From Martelella lutilitoris (lineage in GTDB: Bacteria > Pseudomonadota > Alphaproteobacteria > Rhizobiales > Rhizobiaceae), in contig NZ_VCLB01000008.1 of the NCBI RefSeq assembly GCF_005924265.1, positions 124,001-188,000 of the forward strand: DNA of 64,000 nucleotides. Reading direction: 5' to 3'. The notes beneath the pieces were generated by a model, which was not told the origin of the DNA, did not search any database, and worked only from the letters and a program-made list of their open reading frames with translations. Shown here one piece after another: positions 44,055 to 55,072 of this stretch. Every line of letters begins with the position of its first letter. The stretch's first letter is position 1. Made by a program: the position numbers and the translations under genes.

Positions 44055-46075
44055 CACGACAGACGCCGTCCGACGGCGGCATCCTTTATGACGAAGACGA
44101 CGGCGACCTGCCGGAGGTAGCGGAGACAAGCGCCGCGGTCGAGGCCGGCGAAATCGTCTGGAACGACGCCGCGACCGAAAAGCATGCGCTGAAGGGCGCT
44201 GCCCTGATCGGCGAATTCGTCAAGCATCTGCCCAACAGCCCCGGCGTCTACCGCATGTTCAACGCCAATGGCGATGTGCTCTATGTCGGCAAGGCGCGCT
44301 CGCTGAAAAAGCGCGTGACCAATTACGCCCAGGGGCGCGGACATTCCAACCGCATCACCCGGATGATCACCCAGACGGCGCATATGGAATTCGTCACCAC
44401 GCGGACGGAGACCGAGGCGCTGCTGCTGGAGGCAAACCTGATCAAGCGCCTGCGGCCGCGCTTCAACGTTCTGCTGCGCGACGACAAGTCCTTTCCCTAT
44501 ATCCTGATCACCGGCGACCACGAGGCGCCGGCGCTGTTCAAGCATCGCGGCGCGCGCGCGCGAAAGGGCGACTATTTCGGGCCGTTTGCCTCCGCCGGCG
44601 CGGTCGGACGCACGATCAACGCCATGCAGCGGGCCTTCCTGATCCGCTCCTGCACCGACAGCGTCTATGAAAGCCGCACGCGGCCCTGCCTGCTCTACCA
44701 GATCAAGCGCTGCGCCGGTCCGTGCACCGGCGAGATCTCCACCGAGGACTATGCCGCGTTGGTGAACGAGGCGAAGGCTTTTCTTTCGGGCAAGAGCAAG
44801 CAGGTCCATGCCGAACTCGCGGACGCCATGAACCAGGCCTCCGAGGAGCTCGATTTCGAGCGCGCGGCGATCTATCGCGACCGGCTGTCGGCGCTTTCCC
44901 ATGTGCTCGGCCACCAGGGCGTCAATCCGGCGGGCATCGAGGAGGCCGATGTCTTCGCCATTCATAACGAAGGCGGGCTCTGCTGCATCCAGGTGTTCTT
45001 CTACCGGACCGGCCAGAACTGGGGCAATCGCGCCTATTTTCCCAAGACCGATCCCTCGCTGTCCTCCGCCGAAATCCTCAACGCCTTCCTGGCGCAGTTC
45101 TACGATGACAAGCCGATCCCGCGCGACGTCTTCCTGTCGGAGGAGATCGAGGAACGGGCTTTGCTCGAATTGGCGCTTTCCGAACGCGCCGGGCGCAAGG
45201 TGACCATCGCGGTCCCTAAGCGGGGCGAAAAGCGCGAGGCGGTCGGCCATGTTCTCGCCAATGCGCGCGAGGCGCATGGCCGCAAGCTCTCCGAGACGGC
45301 AACGCAATCGCGCCTGCTGCAGGGCTTTGCCGAGACCTTCGGGCTGTCCTCCGCGCCGCGCCGCATCGAGGTCTACGACAACTCCCATATCATGGGCACC
45401 AATGCCGTCGGCGGCATGATCGTCGCCGGGCCGGAAGGCTTCGTGAAGGCGCAGTACCGCAAGTTCAACATCAAATCGACCGAGATCACGCCGGGCGACG
45501 ATTTCGGCATGATGCGCGAGGTGATGACCCGCCGTTTCTCACGCCTCGTCAAGGAACACGGCATCCCCGACCGCAGCCAGCCGGTCGAGGCCGATGACGA
45601 CGCCCCCTTCCCCGCCTGGCCGGATGTCATCCTCATCGATGGCGGCCAGGGGCAGATGTCGGCGGTGCGCGCCATTCTGGAAGAGCTGGGCATCAAGGAT
45701 GCGGTGACGGCCATCGGCGTCGCCAAGGGCGCGGACCGCGAGGCCGGTCGCGAGCGCTTCTTCATGGAGGGCAAGCCCGATTTCTCGCTGCCGCCGCGCG
45801 ATCCGGTGCTCTATTTCATCCAGCGCCTGCGCGACGAGGCGCACCGTTTCGCCATTGGCTCGCACCGCGCCCGACGCAAGAAGGAGATGGTGAAGAACCC
45901 GCTCGACGAGATCGCCGGCATCGGCCCGTCGCGCAAGCGGGCGCTGCTCCAGCATTTCGGCTCGGCCAAGGCCGTCTCGCGCGCCGGCCTGACGGATCTG
46001 AGCGCCGTCGAGGGCATATCGGAGGCAATGGCCCAGCAGATCTACGACCACTTCCACGACGGCGGCGCCAAATAA
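44051..46075 (+). CDS. uvrC: Excinuclease ABC subunit C
   Basis: A 674-residue nucleotide excision repair nuclease making both incisions around a lesion. An extra acidic N-terminal segment of about 50 residues precedes the GIY-YIG domain ([20 protein letters not shown]). A UVR motif region ([17 protein letters not shown]), the RNase H-like domain ([26 protein letters not shown]) and tandem helix-hairpin-helix motifs ([18 protein letters not shown]) follow. It overlaps the SDR gene by four bases. Confidence 0.96.
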   Translation: MTRQTPSDGGILYDEDDGDLPEVAETSAAVEAGEIVWNDAATEKHALKGAALIGEFVKHLPNSPGVYRMFNANGDVLYVGKARSLKKRVTNYAQGRGHSNRITRMITQTAHMEFVTTRTETEALLLEANLIKRLRPRFNVLLRDDKSFPYILITGDHEAPALFKHRGARARKGDYFGPFASAGAVGRTINAMQRAFLIRSCTDSVYESRTRPCLLYQIKRCAGPCTGEISTEDYAALVNEAKAFLSGKSKQVHAELADAMNQASEELDFERAAIYRDRLSALSHVLGHQGVNPAGIEEADVFAIHNEGGLCCIQVFFYRTGQNWGNRAYFPKTDPSLSSAEILNAFLAQFYDDKPIPRDVFLSEEIEERALLELALSERAGRKVTIAVPKRGEKREAVGHVLANAREAHGRKLSETATQSRLLQGFAETFGLSSAPRRIEVYDNSHIMGTNAVGGMIVAGPEGFVKAQYRKFNIKSTEITPGDDFGMMREVMTRRFSRLVKEHGIPDRSQPVEADDDAPFPAWPDVILIDGGQGQMSAVRAILEELGIKDAVTAIGVAKGADREAGRERFFMEGKPDFSLPPRDPVLYFIQRLRDEAHRFAIGSHRARRKKEMVKNPLDEIAGIGPSRKRALLQHFGSAKAVSRAGLTDLSAVEGISEAMAQQIYDHFHDGGAK

Positions 46076-46214
46076 AAGCCCGCATGGGCCGGCAAATGCG
46101 ACAGAAGGCGCGATTAATCCGCGCCGGCATTGACCTTGCCCCTGCAATGGAAGCAATTTGCGCCTACATAGAGCGGACTGCCCGGCCGGCAGTGCGAGCA
46201 CACGGAATGAAGCC

Positions 46215-46811
46215 ATGGCATCAAAAGCGTATAATATCCCCAACCTCCTGACCTATGGCCGCATTCTTGCGGTGCCCCTGATCGTCCTGTGCTTCTTCCT
46301 TGAGGGTAAGCTTTCCAGTTCGGATCCGGCCCGCTGGGCGGCGCTGACGATCTTTCTGATCGCCTCGATCACCGATTTCTTCGACGGCTATCTGGCGCGG
46401 GCCTGGAACCAGCAATCCAATATCGGGCGCATGCTGGACCCGATCGCCGACAAGCTTCTGGTCTCCACCTGCCTGCTTCTGCTCGCCGCCGATGTCGAGC
46501 GGACGATTGCCGGCTGGTCGCTCTGGGCCGCGATCATCATCCTGTGTCGCGAGGTGCTGGTCTCCGGCCTCAGGGAATATCTCGCCGGGCTGAAGGTTTC
46601 CGTGCCGGTAACGCGGATCGCCAAATGGAAAACGACCTTCCAGATGATCGCCATCGGCCTGCTGCTGGCCGGCCCTGCCGGCGACAAGGTCTTCCCCTAC
46701 ACGACACAATCCGGGATCGTGCTTTTGTGGGTCGCGGCCATTTTGACGATGTATACCGGTTATGATTATTTCCGGGCTGGGCTGAAACACGTGGTGGAGG
46801 CCGAGAAATGA
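46215..46811 (+). CDS. pgsA: CDP-diacylglycerol-glycerol-3-phosphate 3-phosphatidyltransferase
   Basis: A 198-residue membrane enzyme of phosphatidylglycerol synthesis. The CDP-alcohol phosphotransferase signature is complete: D-G-x2-A-R in DGYLAR, then G, then D-x3-D in GRMLDPIADKLL. It has four or five hydrophobic segments and starts NIPNLLTYGR, as in other PgsA proteins. The start at 46215 is preferred over 46158. Its end overlaps moaD by four bases. Confidence 0.95.
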   Translation: MASKAYNIPNLLTYGRILAVPLIVLCFFLEGKLSSSDPARWAALTIFLIASITDFFDGYLARAWNQQSNIGRMLDPIADKLLVSTCLLLLAADVERTIAGWSLWAAIIILCREVLVSGLREYLAGLKVSVPVTRIAKWKTTFQMIAIGLLLAGPAGDKVFPYTTQSGIVLLWVAAILTMYTGYDYFRAGLKHVVEAEK

Positions 46812-47062
46812 CGAAACTTATCTATTTCGCCTGGGTGCGCGAACGGATCGGCCTGGCCGAGGAAGACATTGACCTGCCTGAAGACGTCACCGACGTCGGC
46901 GGCCTGCTGAGCTTTCTCCAGGGCCGCGGCGAGGGCTATGAACTCGCGTTGCAGGAACCGGAGGTCATCCGCGTGGCGCTCGACCGCGTGCATGCGGAAC
47001 ATGACGCACCGCTTGAAGGCGCCCGCGAGATCGCCCTTTTCCCGCCGATGACCGGGGGCTGA
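46808..47062 (+). CDS. moaD: Molybdopterin synthase small subunit MoaD
   Basis: An 84-residue ubiquitin-fold sulfur carrier for molybdopterin synthesis. It ends FPPMTGG, with the C-terminal double glycine that is thiocarboxylated. YFAWVRERIGLAEEDIDLP is the typical first strand and helix. The start overlaps the pgsA stop, and moaE follows four bases after its stop. Confidence 0.95.
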   Translation: MTKLIYFAWVRERIGLAEEDIDLPEDVTDVGGLLSFLQGRGEGYELALQEPEVIRVALDRVHAEHDAPLEGAREIALFPPMTGG

Positions 47063-47066
47063 GGCC

Positions 47067-47528
47067 ATGCCCGTTACCCTCGATATTCGTATCCAGGCAG
47101 ACGATTTCGACATCGCCGCCGAACAGGCAGCGCTTGGCAGGGGGCGCGCGGATATCGGCGCGCTCGTCAGCTTCACCGGGCTTTGCCGCGACGAGAACGG
47201 GCGGTTGGAAGCCCTTGAACTAGAACATTATCCCGGCATGGCCGAGAGCGAGATCACCCGCATCGCCGAAACCGCCATCGATCGCTTCGGGCTGCTTGGC
47301 CTCACAGCGATCCACCGCCACGGTCGGATCAAACCCGGCGAGAACATCGTACTGGTGATTGCCGCCGCCACGCACAGGCAGGCCGCCTTCGACGGCGCAA
47401 CCTTCGTCATGGACTTCCTGAAGACGGACGCTCCCTTCTGGAAGAAGGAGCATCTGAAGGGCGGCGGCGACAATGGCTGGGTCGAGGCGCGCGAGCGCGA
47501 TCTCTCCGCTCGCGACCACTGGCAATAA
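47067..47528 (+). CDS. moaE: Molybdopterin synthase large subunit MoaE
   Basis: A 153-residue catalytic subunit that transfers sulfur from MoaD to precursor Z. GALVSFTGLCRDENG, LEHYPGMAE, IHRHGRIKPGENIVLV, and FWKKEHLKGG contain the expected active-site lysine and arginine residues. It is the last gene of the uvrC-pgsA-moaD-moaE run. Confidence 0.95.
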   Translation: MPVTLDIRIQADDFDIAAEQAALGRGRADIGALVSFTGLCRDENGRLEALELEHYPGMAESEITRIAETAIDRFGLLGLTAIHRHGRIKPGENIVLVIAAATHRQAAFDGATFVMDFLKTDAPFWKKEHLKGGGDNGWVEARERDLSARDHWQ

Positions 47529-47641
47529 AAGAGACATGAGCCGGCCCTAAGATAGCGCTTGTCGAAAGACGCAGACGGCCTATTCTTGTTTGAGATTCTA
47601 ATCGATTTGGCTTTGCGGCTTCACCCCTGAACGAGGACACC

Positions 47642-48352
47642 ATGCCTTCCAGTTCCGATTCGCTTACCGTTGGCTTCATCATGTATCCGGGGTTGACGCA
47701 GCTTGATCTGTTCGGGCCTGCCGATGTCCTGAACCGGATGCCCGGCACCGAGATCAAGTTCCTGTGGAAGAACCTCGACCCCGTGATCGTCGACCGAGGC
47801 ATGCGCATCCTGCCGAACACCACCTTCGGGCAGTGCCAGAAGCTCGACATCATCTGCGTTCCGGGCGGGCCCGGCCAGATCGCCCTGATGGACGACGACG
47901 AGACGCTGAACTTTCTGCGCCGGATCGCGCCCGGCTGCAAGCTGGTGACTTCGGTGTGCACCGGCTCGCTGGTGTTGGGGGCGGCCGGGCTTCTGAAGGG
48001 CTACCGCGCCACCTCGCACTGGTCGTCGATCGACCAGCTTTCGCTGTTCGGCGCGATACCGGTGGAGGAGCGCGTCGTCATCGACCGCAACCGGATCACC
48101 GGCGCCGGCGTCACCTCGGGCATCGATTTTGCCCTGCGCGTGGTGGAAAACCTGATGGACAAAACCACCGCCCAGCAGATCCAGCTGCAGATGGAATACG
48201 ACCCCGAACCGCCCTACCGCTGCGGCACGCCGAAGACCGCCCCGCCGGAAATCCTCGACAGCGTGCGCGCCCGCCTTCACATGTTCCTCTCCAGCCGCCG
48301 CTCCGCCAGCGAGCGCGCCGCCGAGCGGCTGAACAGCAAGAAGAGCGGCTGA
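47642..48352 (+). CDS. DJ-1/PfpI family protein (isonitrile hydratase-like)
   Basis: A 236-residue protein of the DJ-1/PfpI superfamily. The nucleophile elbow SVCTGSLVLGAAGLL places the reactive cysteine at residue 106, followed by RATSHW. TQLDLFGPADVL and the closing segment match isonitrile hydratase (InhA)-like proteins and the sensor half of GATase-containing AraC regulators, but no DNA-binding domain is present. GAGG precedes the ATG. Substrate unknown. Confidence 0.9.
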   Translation: MPSSSDSLTVGFIMYPGLTQLDLFGPADVLNRMPGTEIKFLWKNLDPVIVDRGMRILPNTTFGQCQKLDIICVPGGPGQIALMDDDETLNFLRRIAPGCKLVTSVCTGSLVLGAAGLLKGYRATSHWSSIDQLSLFGAIPVEERVVIDRNRITGAGVTSGIDFALRVVENLMDKTTAQQIQLQMEYDPEPPYRCGTPKTAPPEILDSVRARLHMFLSSRRSASERAAERLNSKKSG

Positions 48353-48406
48353 ACCCGAAACGAGGGCCGGCCTGCGCCGCCCCTTCATCTTCCGGAAGAG
48401 CCATCG

Positions 48407-51400
48407 CTACTGAAATTCAAAAATCTTGCGGAAGACGCCGGGCGCGATGGCGGACAGCGGGTTGACCACCAGGTCGGGGTCCGCCGTCTTGCCCGTCAGC
48501 TTGAAGGTGATGCCGAACAGGCCCTTGTCGTTGCCATTGCCGAGAAGCGGACCGAAGATCGGGATTTCCGCGAAAATCCGGTTCAGTCCGTAGGCGGGCA
48601 TGAAGGTGCCGGTCATGTCGATATTGCCGGCGGCATCGCGCACCACGCCCTTGAAGGTCGCGCCCACCTGGTCGCCGCGCACGAAGGCATCGGAGACCTG
48701 CAGCACGCCGTCGGAGATATCGATCACCGCCTGGGCGCGCTGGAACCGCTGTTCGGACTCGTTGATCTGGTTGCGATAGGCCGCGTTCAGGCTCTTGCCG
48801 TTGGCAGCCGTCGGCGAGGACAGAAGCTGCTTCAGCTGCTGGTCGTTGATCAGGCGGAATTCAGCCAGGTCGAGCATGCCGCGCCATCCCGACCCGGTCT
48901 CGACAAGGTTGAGATCGAGCGTGCCGCCGGACATTTTCTGATAGACGCCGAGGAAGCGCAGCAACGCGCCGGTTCCGGACGTTGCCAGCGAAACGGTTTT
49001 GTCGGCGCCGTCTCTGCCAAGCTTCAGCGTCACCGGTTGGCCCGTGGCCGTGGTCGCCGAAAGCGAACCGGAGGCTATGTCGCCCTTTCTGACCAGAAGG
49101 TCGCCGGCGACGGACGAAAGCTGCCGGCCGCCCTCGCCGGTGACCCGCGCAAGATCGAAATGGATGCGGGCGTTGCCGCTGTCACCGGTCGAACCGCTAT
49201 CATCCTCCGGCGAACTGAGATGATCGAGAATCGGGCTCGCCATGAAGCTTCGGCCCGTCACGACGACATCGAGGCCGTTCTGCTCGCGCTGAATGGCGAT
49301 GTTGACATCGTCGCCCTTGGTCAGGGCCACATGGGCGAGCGTTGTCGAGAGCAGGCCGTCCTTGTCGAGCGTCACGCTGCCGCTCGCGGCAAGTCCGCTG
49401 CCGGAGAGTTCCAGGTCTTCGAGAACCGTCAGCCCCTCCTTGCTTTCGGTGTCCACCCGGAAGGAGAGCGTCGCCGGCGTGCCGCTTGGCTTCTGCCAGC
49501 CCAACCACGGCAGGGAGAGCACCGTCTTTCTCAGATCAAGCGTCACCCTGCTACCTTCCGGTTCATTCACAACCGCCATCGAGATCGGCCCGTCGACATA
49601 GCTGCCGAGACCGGGCGCCAGTTTCTCGCGCTGGGCATCATCGAGGTCTGCCGCAAGCCAGAGCACGGATTCCGCCTTCGAATTCGGTCCGAGCGGCTCG
49701 GCCCATTCGATATCCAGCGGCACGCCGTTGGCGCTGCCGCTTCCCTCGAAGGCGAGCCGGTCGGGGACAATCTCCAGAAGACCCGCAAGGTCGGCGACCG
49801 TATAGCCGCTCACCGGTTTCGCCAGTTTTCCCTCGCTGATATCGGCCGCAACGCTCCAGTTCGGCGGCAGCGGCCCCGGCTCGTCCAGCGGAAAGCGGGC
49901 CCTGACGTTCACCTGGGCGTCGCCGGTGAAATCGTCCGGCGTGAAGTCCAGCCCCTTCAGCGCATTGATCGGCGGTGCGGCGGCAAGCTCGACGAGATCG
50001 GGGATACGGCCGGCGAGCATCACGTCGACCTCGCCGGTCAGCGGCTTGGCATAGCTGTCGGCGATGGCGAATGTGCCTTCGGCAAGGCGGATGGTCCTGC
50101 CCTTGGCGATATTGAGCGTCCCCTCCTCTATCTCGACGTCGACGCTGCCGCCGTTGATCTCCACCCGCGCATCGCTGCGGTTCACGTCGGGGAACTGTTC
50201 GTTGAGCGTGATCCTTGTATCGTCGATATCAAAGGCGATCTTCAGCTCGGTTTCGTCGAGATTGACGGGAACGCCCTGCCCCTCGATCCGCCCCGGCGGC
50301 AGATAGACGGCGATATCGCCATCGGTGACGACTCCGCCATGCAGGTTCTGGCTGACCCATTCGCGCGGCTTGCGCGCGATCCAGAACGGCCAGAGCTGCT
50401 TGACGGCCTCGGTGTCCATGCGCTCGATCCGGGCCCCGAAGGAAAGCTCGGGGCTGGTCGCGTTGCCGAAGACGGCCTTGAACGAGGCGGCCATGATGCC
50501 CTGCGGCGAGCTGACGGCGATATTGTCGAGAAGCAGGCGCGGATTGTCCGTCTGGTATTCGCCTGTGAACTTGGCATCGAAGATCAGCGCCGGCAGCCCG
50601 GGCTCGCGCGATTTGAACCGCCCGCCGCGCACCAGAACGTCAAGCGCGTAGCCCGTCTGCGCCGCGTCGGGCCGGAAGTTGTCGATATCCATGATGCCGG
50701 CGGTGAAGGGGAAGCGGCTGCCGTCGAACTCGATCGAGGAATCCGTCAGTTCCAGCGATTGTTTCGTCGTATCATAGGTGAGATTGAGCCGCGCATCTGA
50801 AAAGGCGCGCGCAATGGAATCGGCAACAAAGCGCCCCTTGGCCACATCGAACTCGGCCATGACTGCGGGCAGCCCGCCGGGCGCGGCCCGTGTCAGCGCG
50901 ATCGCCATGTCGGCGGTGCCCTCGACCCCCATCATCGCCTCGCCTGCATTGTTTTCCTGCAACAGGAACGGCGTCAGCTTGATGTTGCTGAGCTCGGCCT
51001 GGAGGCTTTTCGTGCGGCCACGCTCGGCGATCGCCTCGAGCGTGAAGCCGGTCGTCGTGTCATCGAGCGAAACCGCGCCGTCGACCCGCAGAACGCCGTC
51101 AGGCAGAAGGTTCAGATTGACCTCGCGGATATCGACGGAAACGGTCCTGCCGGGCGAGGCGCTGCCGACGGGAAACTGGATATCGCTGAGCTGGATCGTC
51201 TGTGTGTCCGCGGCGCTCAGGATCCCGCGGGCAAAATCGGTCTGGGTGAAGATCTGCTCCACAAGGATCGGAAGGCTGTCGATGCGATGGTCGGTCAGCC
51301 GGAAGGTTCCTGTCGAAGGCAGAGCGGAGGAATCGACGTCGATATTGTCGGCCTGCACCGAATTGACCGAGATCTGTCCGCGCGCAAGGCTCATAGGATC

Positions 51401-51829
51401 AATGGCAAAGCTCAGAACGCCGATCGAGGCGATCTGCTTCTCACCGGGCCCGATCAGGTTCACGCCGCTGACATTCAGCCTGAGCGAAAGGCCGGAGCCG
51501 ACCCTCAAAGCCGCCGCATTGATCCGCGCGTGATACCCTTCCGGCATGGCGGTGCGGATCTGCTCATTGGCCTTTTCCGCGAGGAACCGGTCGAGCGAGC
51601 CGCTTTCGATGATATAGAAGATGGCCGCGAAGATGATGGCGAAGCCGAGGACGAAGAACAGGAACAGCCGGGCGCAGGCATGCGAAAACCTGTGATGCGG
51701 GCGCGTGTGGACGATATTCGGATCATGCGTCTGCGCCGAGGGGAAACGATGAAACGCCACGCGCTCGCGACGGCTGAAGCGCGTGCGCTCTCCGCGAATG
51801 TAGGTCTCCTTGTCGTTCCTGTCTTTCAA
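48407..51829 (-). CDS. DUF3971/AsmA-like large envelope protein (YhdP/TamB clan)
   Basis: An 1140-residue protein with one N-terminal hydrophobic span at about residues 53-73 (LFLFFVLGFAIIFAAIFYII), after a long basic cytoplasmic segment, and a very large periplasmic part rich in beta strands. A DUF3971 region lies in the middle, and an AsmA-like C-terminal region (GVVRDAAGNIDMTGTFMPAY, FAEIPIFGPLLGNG) is clear. Related YhdP/TamB proteins form lipid-transfer bridges between the membranes, so a role in phospholipid transport is likely. The apparent start is a TTG with a poor ribosome site; a downstream GTG is possible. Confidence 0.88.
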   Translation of the reverse strand: MKDRNDKETYIRGERTRFSRRERVAFHRFPSAQTHDPNIVHTRPHHRFSHACARLFLFFVLGFAIIFAAIFYIIESGSLDRFLAEKANEQIRTAMPEGYHARINAAALRVGSGLSLRLNVSGVNLIGPGEKQIASIGVLSFAIDPMSLARGQISVNSVQADNIDVDSSALPSTGTFRLTDHRIDSLPILVEQIFTQTDFARGILSAADTQTIQLSDIQFPVGSASPGRTVSVDIREVNLNLLPDGVLRVDGAVSLDDTTTGFTLEAIAERGRTKSLQAELSNIKLTPFLLQENNAGEAMMGVEGTADMAIALTRAAPGGLPAVMAEFDVAKGRFVADSIARAFSDARLNLTYDTTKQSLELTDSSIEFDGSRFPFTAGIMDIDNFRPDAAQTGYALDVLVRGGRFKSREPGLPALIFDAKFTGEYQTDNPRLLLDNIAVSSPQGIMAASFKAVFGNATSPELSFGARIERMDTEAVKQLWPFWIARKPREWVSQNLHGGVVTDGDIAVYLPPGRIEGQGVPVNLDETELKIAFDIDDTRITLNEQFPDVNRSDARVEINGGSVDVEIEEGTLNIAKGRTIRLAEGTFAIADSYAKPLTGEVDVMLAGRIPDLVELAAAPPINALKGLDFTPDDFTGDAQVNVRARFPLDEPGPLPPNWSVAADISEGKLAKPVSGYTVADLAGLLEIVPDRLAFEGSGSANGVPLDIEWAEPLGPNSKAESVLWLAADLDDAQREKLAPGLGSYVDGPISMAVVNEPEGSRVTLDLRKTVLSLPWLGWQKPSGTPATLSFRVDTESKEGLTVLEDLELSGSGLAASGSVTLDKDGLLSTTLAHVALTKGDDVNIAIQREQNGLDVVVTGRSFMASPILDHLSSPEDDSGSTGDSGNARIHFDLARVTGEGGRQLSSVAGDLLVRKGDIASGSLSATTATGQPVTLKLGRDGADKTVSLATSGTGALLRFLGVYQKMSGGTLDLNLVETGSGWRGMLDLAEFRLINDQQLKQLLSSPTAANGKSLNAAYRNQINESEQRFQRAQAVIDISDGVLQVSDAFVRGDQVGATFKGVVRDAAGNIDMTGTFMPAYGLNRIFAEIPIFGPLLGNGNDKGLFGITFKLTGKTADPDLVVNPLSAIAPGVFRKIFEFQ

Positions 51830-52015
51830 ATCTGCCCCGACGAATACTATAGTCGTGATCAGGGAAAAAGCTGGCGCGAATCCCCTGGGACACGGTTACG
51901 ATAATCATGACGACGCGCATAGCTGGCAAGCAGACAATCAGCGCGAACGGAGTTTGCCCAAAGCCATATATCCTGAATTCGACTTGAACATGATATGAAC
52001 GAGGAGTGTTTGCCG

Positions 52016-52486
52016 ATGAGCGACGTGAAAGAGGGCGAAAAAGCCCCTGATTTTTCTTTGCCCGTTGCCGAGGGACGCGATTTTTCGCTCGCCGATGCGA
52101 AGGGCAAATCGCTGGTGCTTTATTTCTACCCCAAGGATGACACCAAGGGTTGCACTGTGGAGGCCATCGCCTTTACCGCCCTTGCCGGCGCGTTCGAAGA
52201 GGCGGGCGCAATCGTCATCGGCGTCTCGCCCGATACGCTGCAGAGCCACGCCCGTTTCGAGAAGAAACATGATCTTGCCGTGCTGCTCGGCGCCGACGAG
52301 GACCACAGCGTCGCCGAGGCCTACGGCGTGTGGAAGGAGAAGAGCATGTATGGCCGCAAGTTCATGGGCATCGAGCGCTCCACCTTCCTGATCGGGCCGG
52401 ACGGGGTCATCGAAAAGATCTGGCGCAAGGTCAAGGTCGACGGCCATGCCGAGGCCGTTCTCGCCGAAGTCAGGGGCGAAGGCTGA
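52016..52486 (+). CDS. Peroxiredoxin (BCP/PrxQ type, 1-Cys)
   Basis: A 156-residue thiol peroxidase that reduces hydroperoxides. The peroxidatic cysteine is Cys46 in DDTKGCTVEA. The resolving cysteine found five residues later in many BCP proteins is replaced (VEAIAF), and no other cysteine is present, so it must use an external thiol. ERSTFLIGPDGVI is the conserved arginine region. The start at 52016 is set by MSDVKEG; GAGGAG lies about eleven bases ahead. It is divergent from the DUF3971 gene. Confidence 0.92.
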   Translation: MSDVKEGEKAPDFSLPVAEGRDFSLADAKGKSLVLYFYPKDDTKGCTVEAIAFTALAGAFEEAGAIVIGVSPDTLQSHARFEKKHDLAVLLGADEDHSVAEAYGVWKEKSMYGRKFMGIERSTFLIGPDGVIEKIWRKVKVDGHAEAVLAEVRGEG

Positions 52487-52656
52487 ACTTTCTTCTCGGC
52501 CACGGCCCGGAAAACGACGCGAAAAGAGCCCGCAAGCCCCCATGCTTCCGGGCTTTTCTTGACTCTTGCGCGGTTTGAGACTATCCCGCCTTCGTAAACG
52601 CGAAGGCGGCCAAGGATCCGTCTATTTGTCAACGACAACACGGAACACGTTTCCCT

Positions 52657-54096
<1,440 letters not shown>

Positions 54097-54436
54097 CGGA
54101 ACCGGGGCGATCAGCCCCGGATGCCACTTCCGGACAAGCGGGTGCCTGCGGAAGGGCCGCGATCATTCTACAAGTCAGAAAATGCGGTCACGCACTCGAC
54201 GCAGCAAAAAAGTCGCATATCGCCAACGAGAAAGAGCCGCACTTCCTGGGAGTGAAGCGCGGCTCTAATTGTGCTGTCAAATGGTTCGTTTGATAAGAAT
54301 TGAATAGGCTTTGAGTGAATTCACCTTCATTCAAAAGGAACTCATAAAAGTCTTATAACAAACTTGCAGTATGCAAATATACTTAAATCAAGCTTGTTTT
54401 TTGGTCAAGCCTATTTTTTAGACAAATTCGTGACAG
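54097..54436. other. 340-base intergenic region with hairpins, AT-rich right half
   Basis: CCGGGGC at 54102-54108 pairs with GCCCCGG at 54114-54120 just after the helicase stop. The right part (54267-54436) is strikingly AT-rich, with T tracts. No coding region is supported. A possible leftward promoter (TTGACC at 54408-54403, TATATT at 54381-54376) has an overlong spacer. Confidence 0.45.
54233..54266 (-). terminator. Leftward terminator
   Basis: AGAGCCGC at 54233-54240 pairs perfectly with GCGGCTCT at 54259-54266. Reading leftward the stem is followed by TTCTCGTT, then a further T run. It would end transcription from the flavin reductase gene or from a small RNA starting in the AT-rich region. 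Confidence 0.6.
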
Positions 54437-54928
54437 TCACAGGGTCCGGTATGCACGGCGGTAATACATCAGCGCCTCGTCGTCCGTGCCGCAGTCGGTC
54501 CTGACCACCTCGCCGATCAGAATCCAGTGGGTCGACATCTCCTTCGCCTCGATCAGGCGGCAGTCGAAACTGGCAAGCGCATCCTTCAGCACCGGCGCTC
54601 CGGAACCGCCCATATCCCAATCCCCCTTGGCAAAGCGCTCTTCCGGGGACAGACCGCCAAGCCCGGAAAAGGCATCGGCCAGCGGCTTGTGGCGCGCGCC
54701 GAGCGTGTTGACCGCGAAATTTCCGCTTTCGAGAAAGACCATGTTCTTCGCGTTCAGCCGGTTGACGCAGGCAAGGACGGTGGGCGGCGCGTCGGAAACC
54801 GAGCAGCAGGCAGTCGCCGTAACGCCCCGCAGCGCGCCGTCATGCGCCGTGGTCACAACCTGGACATGGCCGGCGAAACGCGCCATCGCATCGCGATAGG
54901 CACGGGTTAGAGGTGTTTCGTCATGCAT
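54437..54928 (-). CDS. Flavin reductase family protein (RutF/HpaC-like)
   Basis: A 163-residue FMN-binding split-barrel protein that reduces free flavin with NAD(P)H for a partner monooxygenase. FAGHVQVVTTAHDG, GVTATACCSVSDAPPTVLACV, NFAVNTLGARHKPLADAFSG and the late STHWILIGEV are family motifs. No monooxygenase is nearby, so its partner is unknown. Confidence 0.9.
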   Translation of the reverse strand: MHDETPLTRAYRDAMARFAGHVQVVTTAHDGALRGVTATACCSVSDAPPTVLACVNRLNAKNMVFLESGNFAVNTLGARHKPLADAFSGLGGLSPEERFAKGDWDMGGSGAPVLKDALASFDCRLIEAKEMSTHWILIGEVVRTDCGTDDEALMYYRRAYRTL

Positions 54929-55072
54929 GGTGAAAACGATACCGATGATCTGGTGAAATAGACAAAAACCGTCCCTTCATCTCCTGGTCCGGGTACTTAC
55001 GGCGTTGCCCCTCACTCTGGCAAGGGGTATGAGTCTTGTTAACGCGCCGGAGTGAGAACCAGACCTGTCATC

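Noticed and set aside
46107-46125. GGCGCG/CGCGCC hairpin after uvrC as a terminator
   Set aside because: No T run follows; the uvrC-pgsA gap is short and the genes are probably cotranscribed, so its role is unclear.
49037-50800. 587-codon open frame on the plus strand
   Set aside because: It is the complement of the DUF3971 gene and shows no motif.
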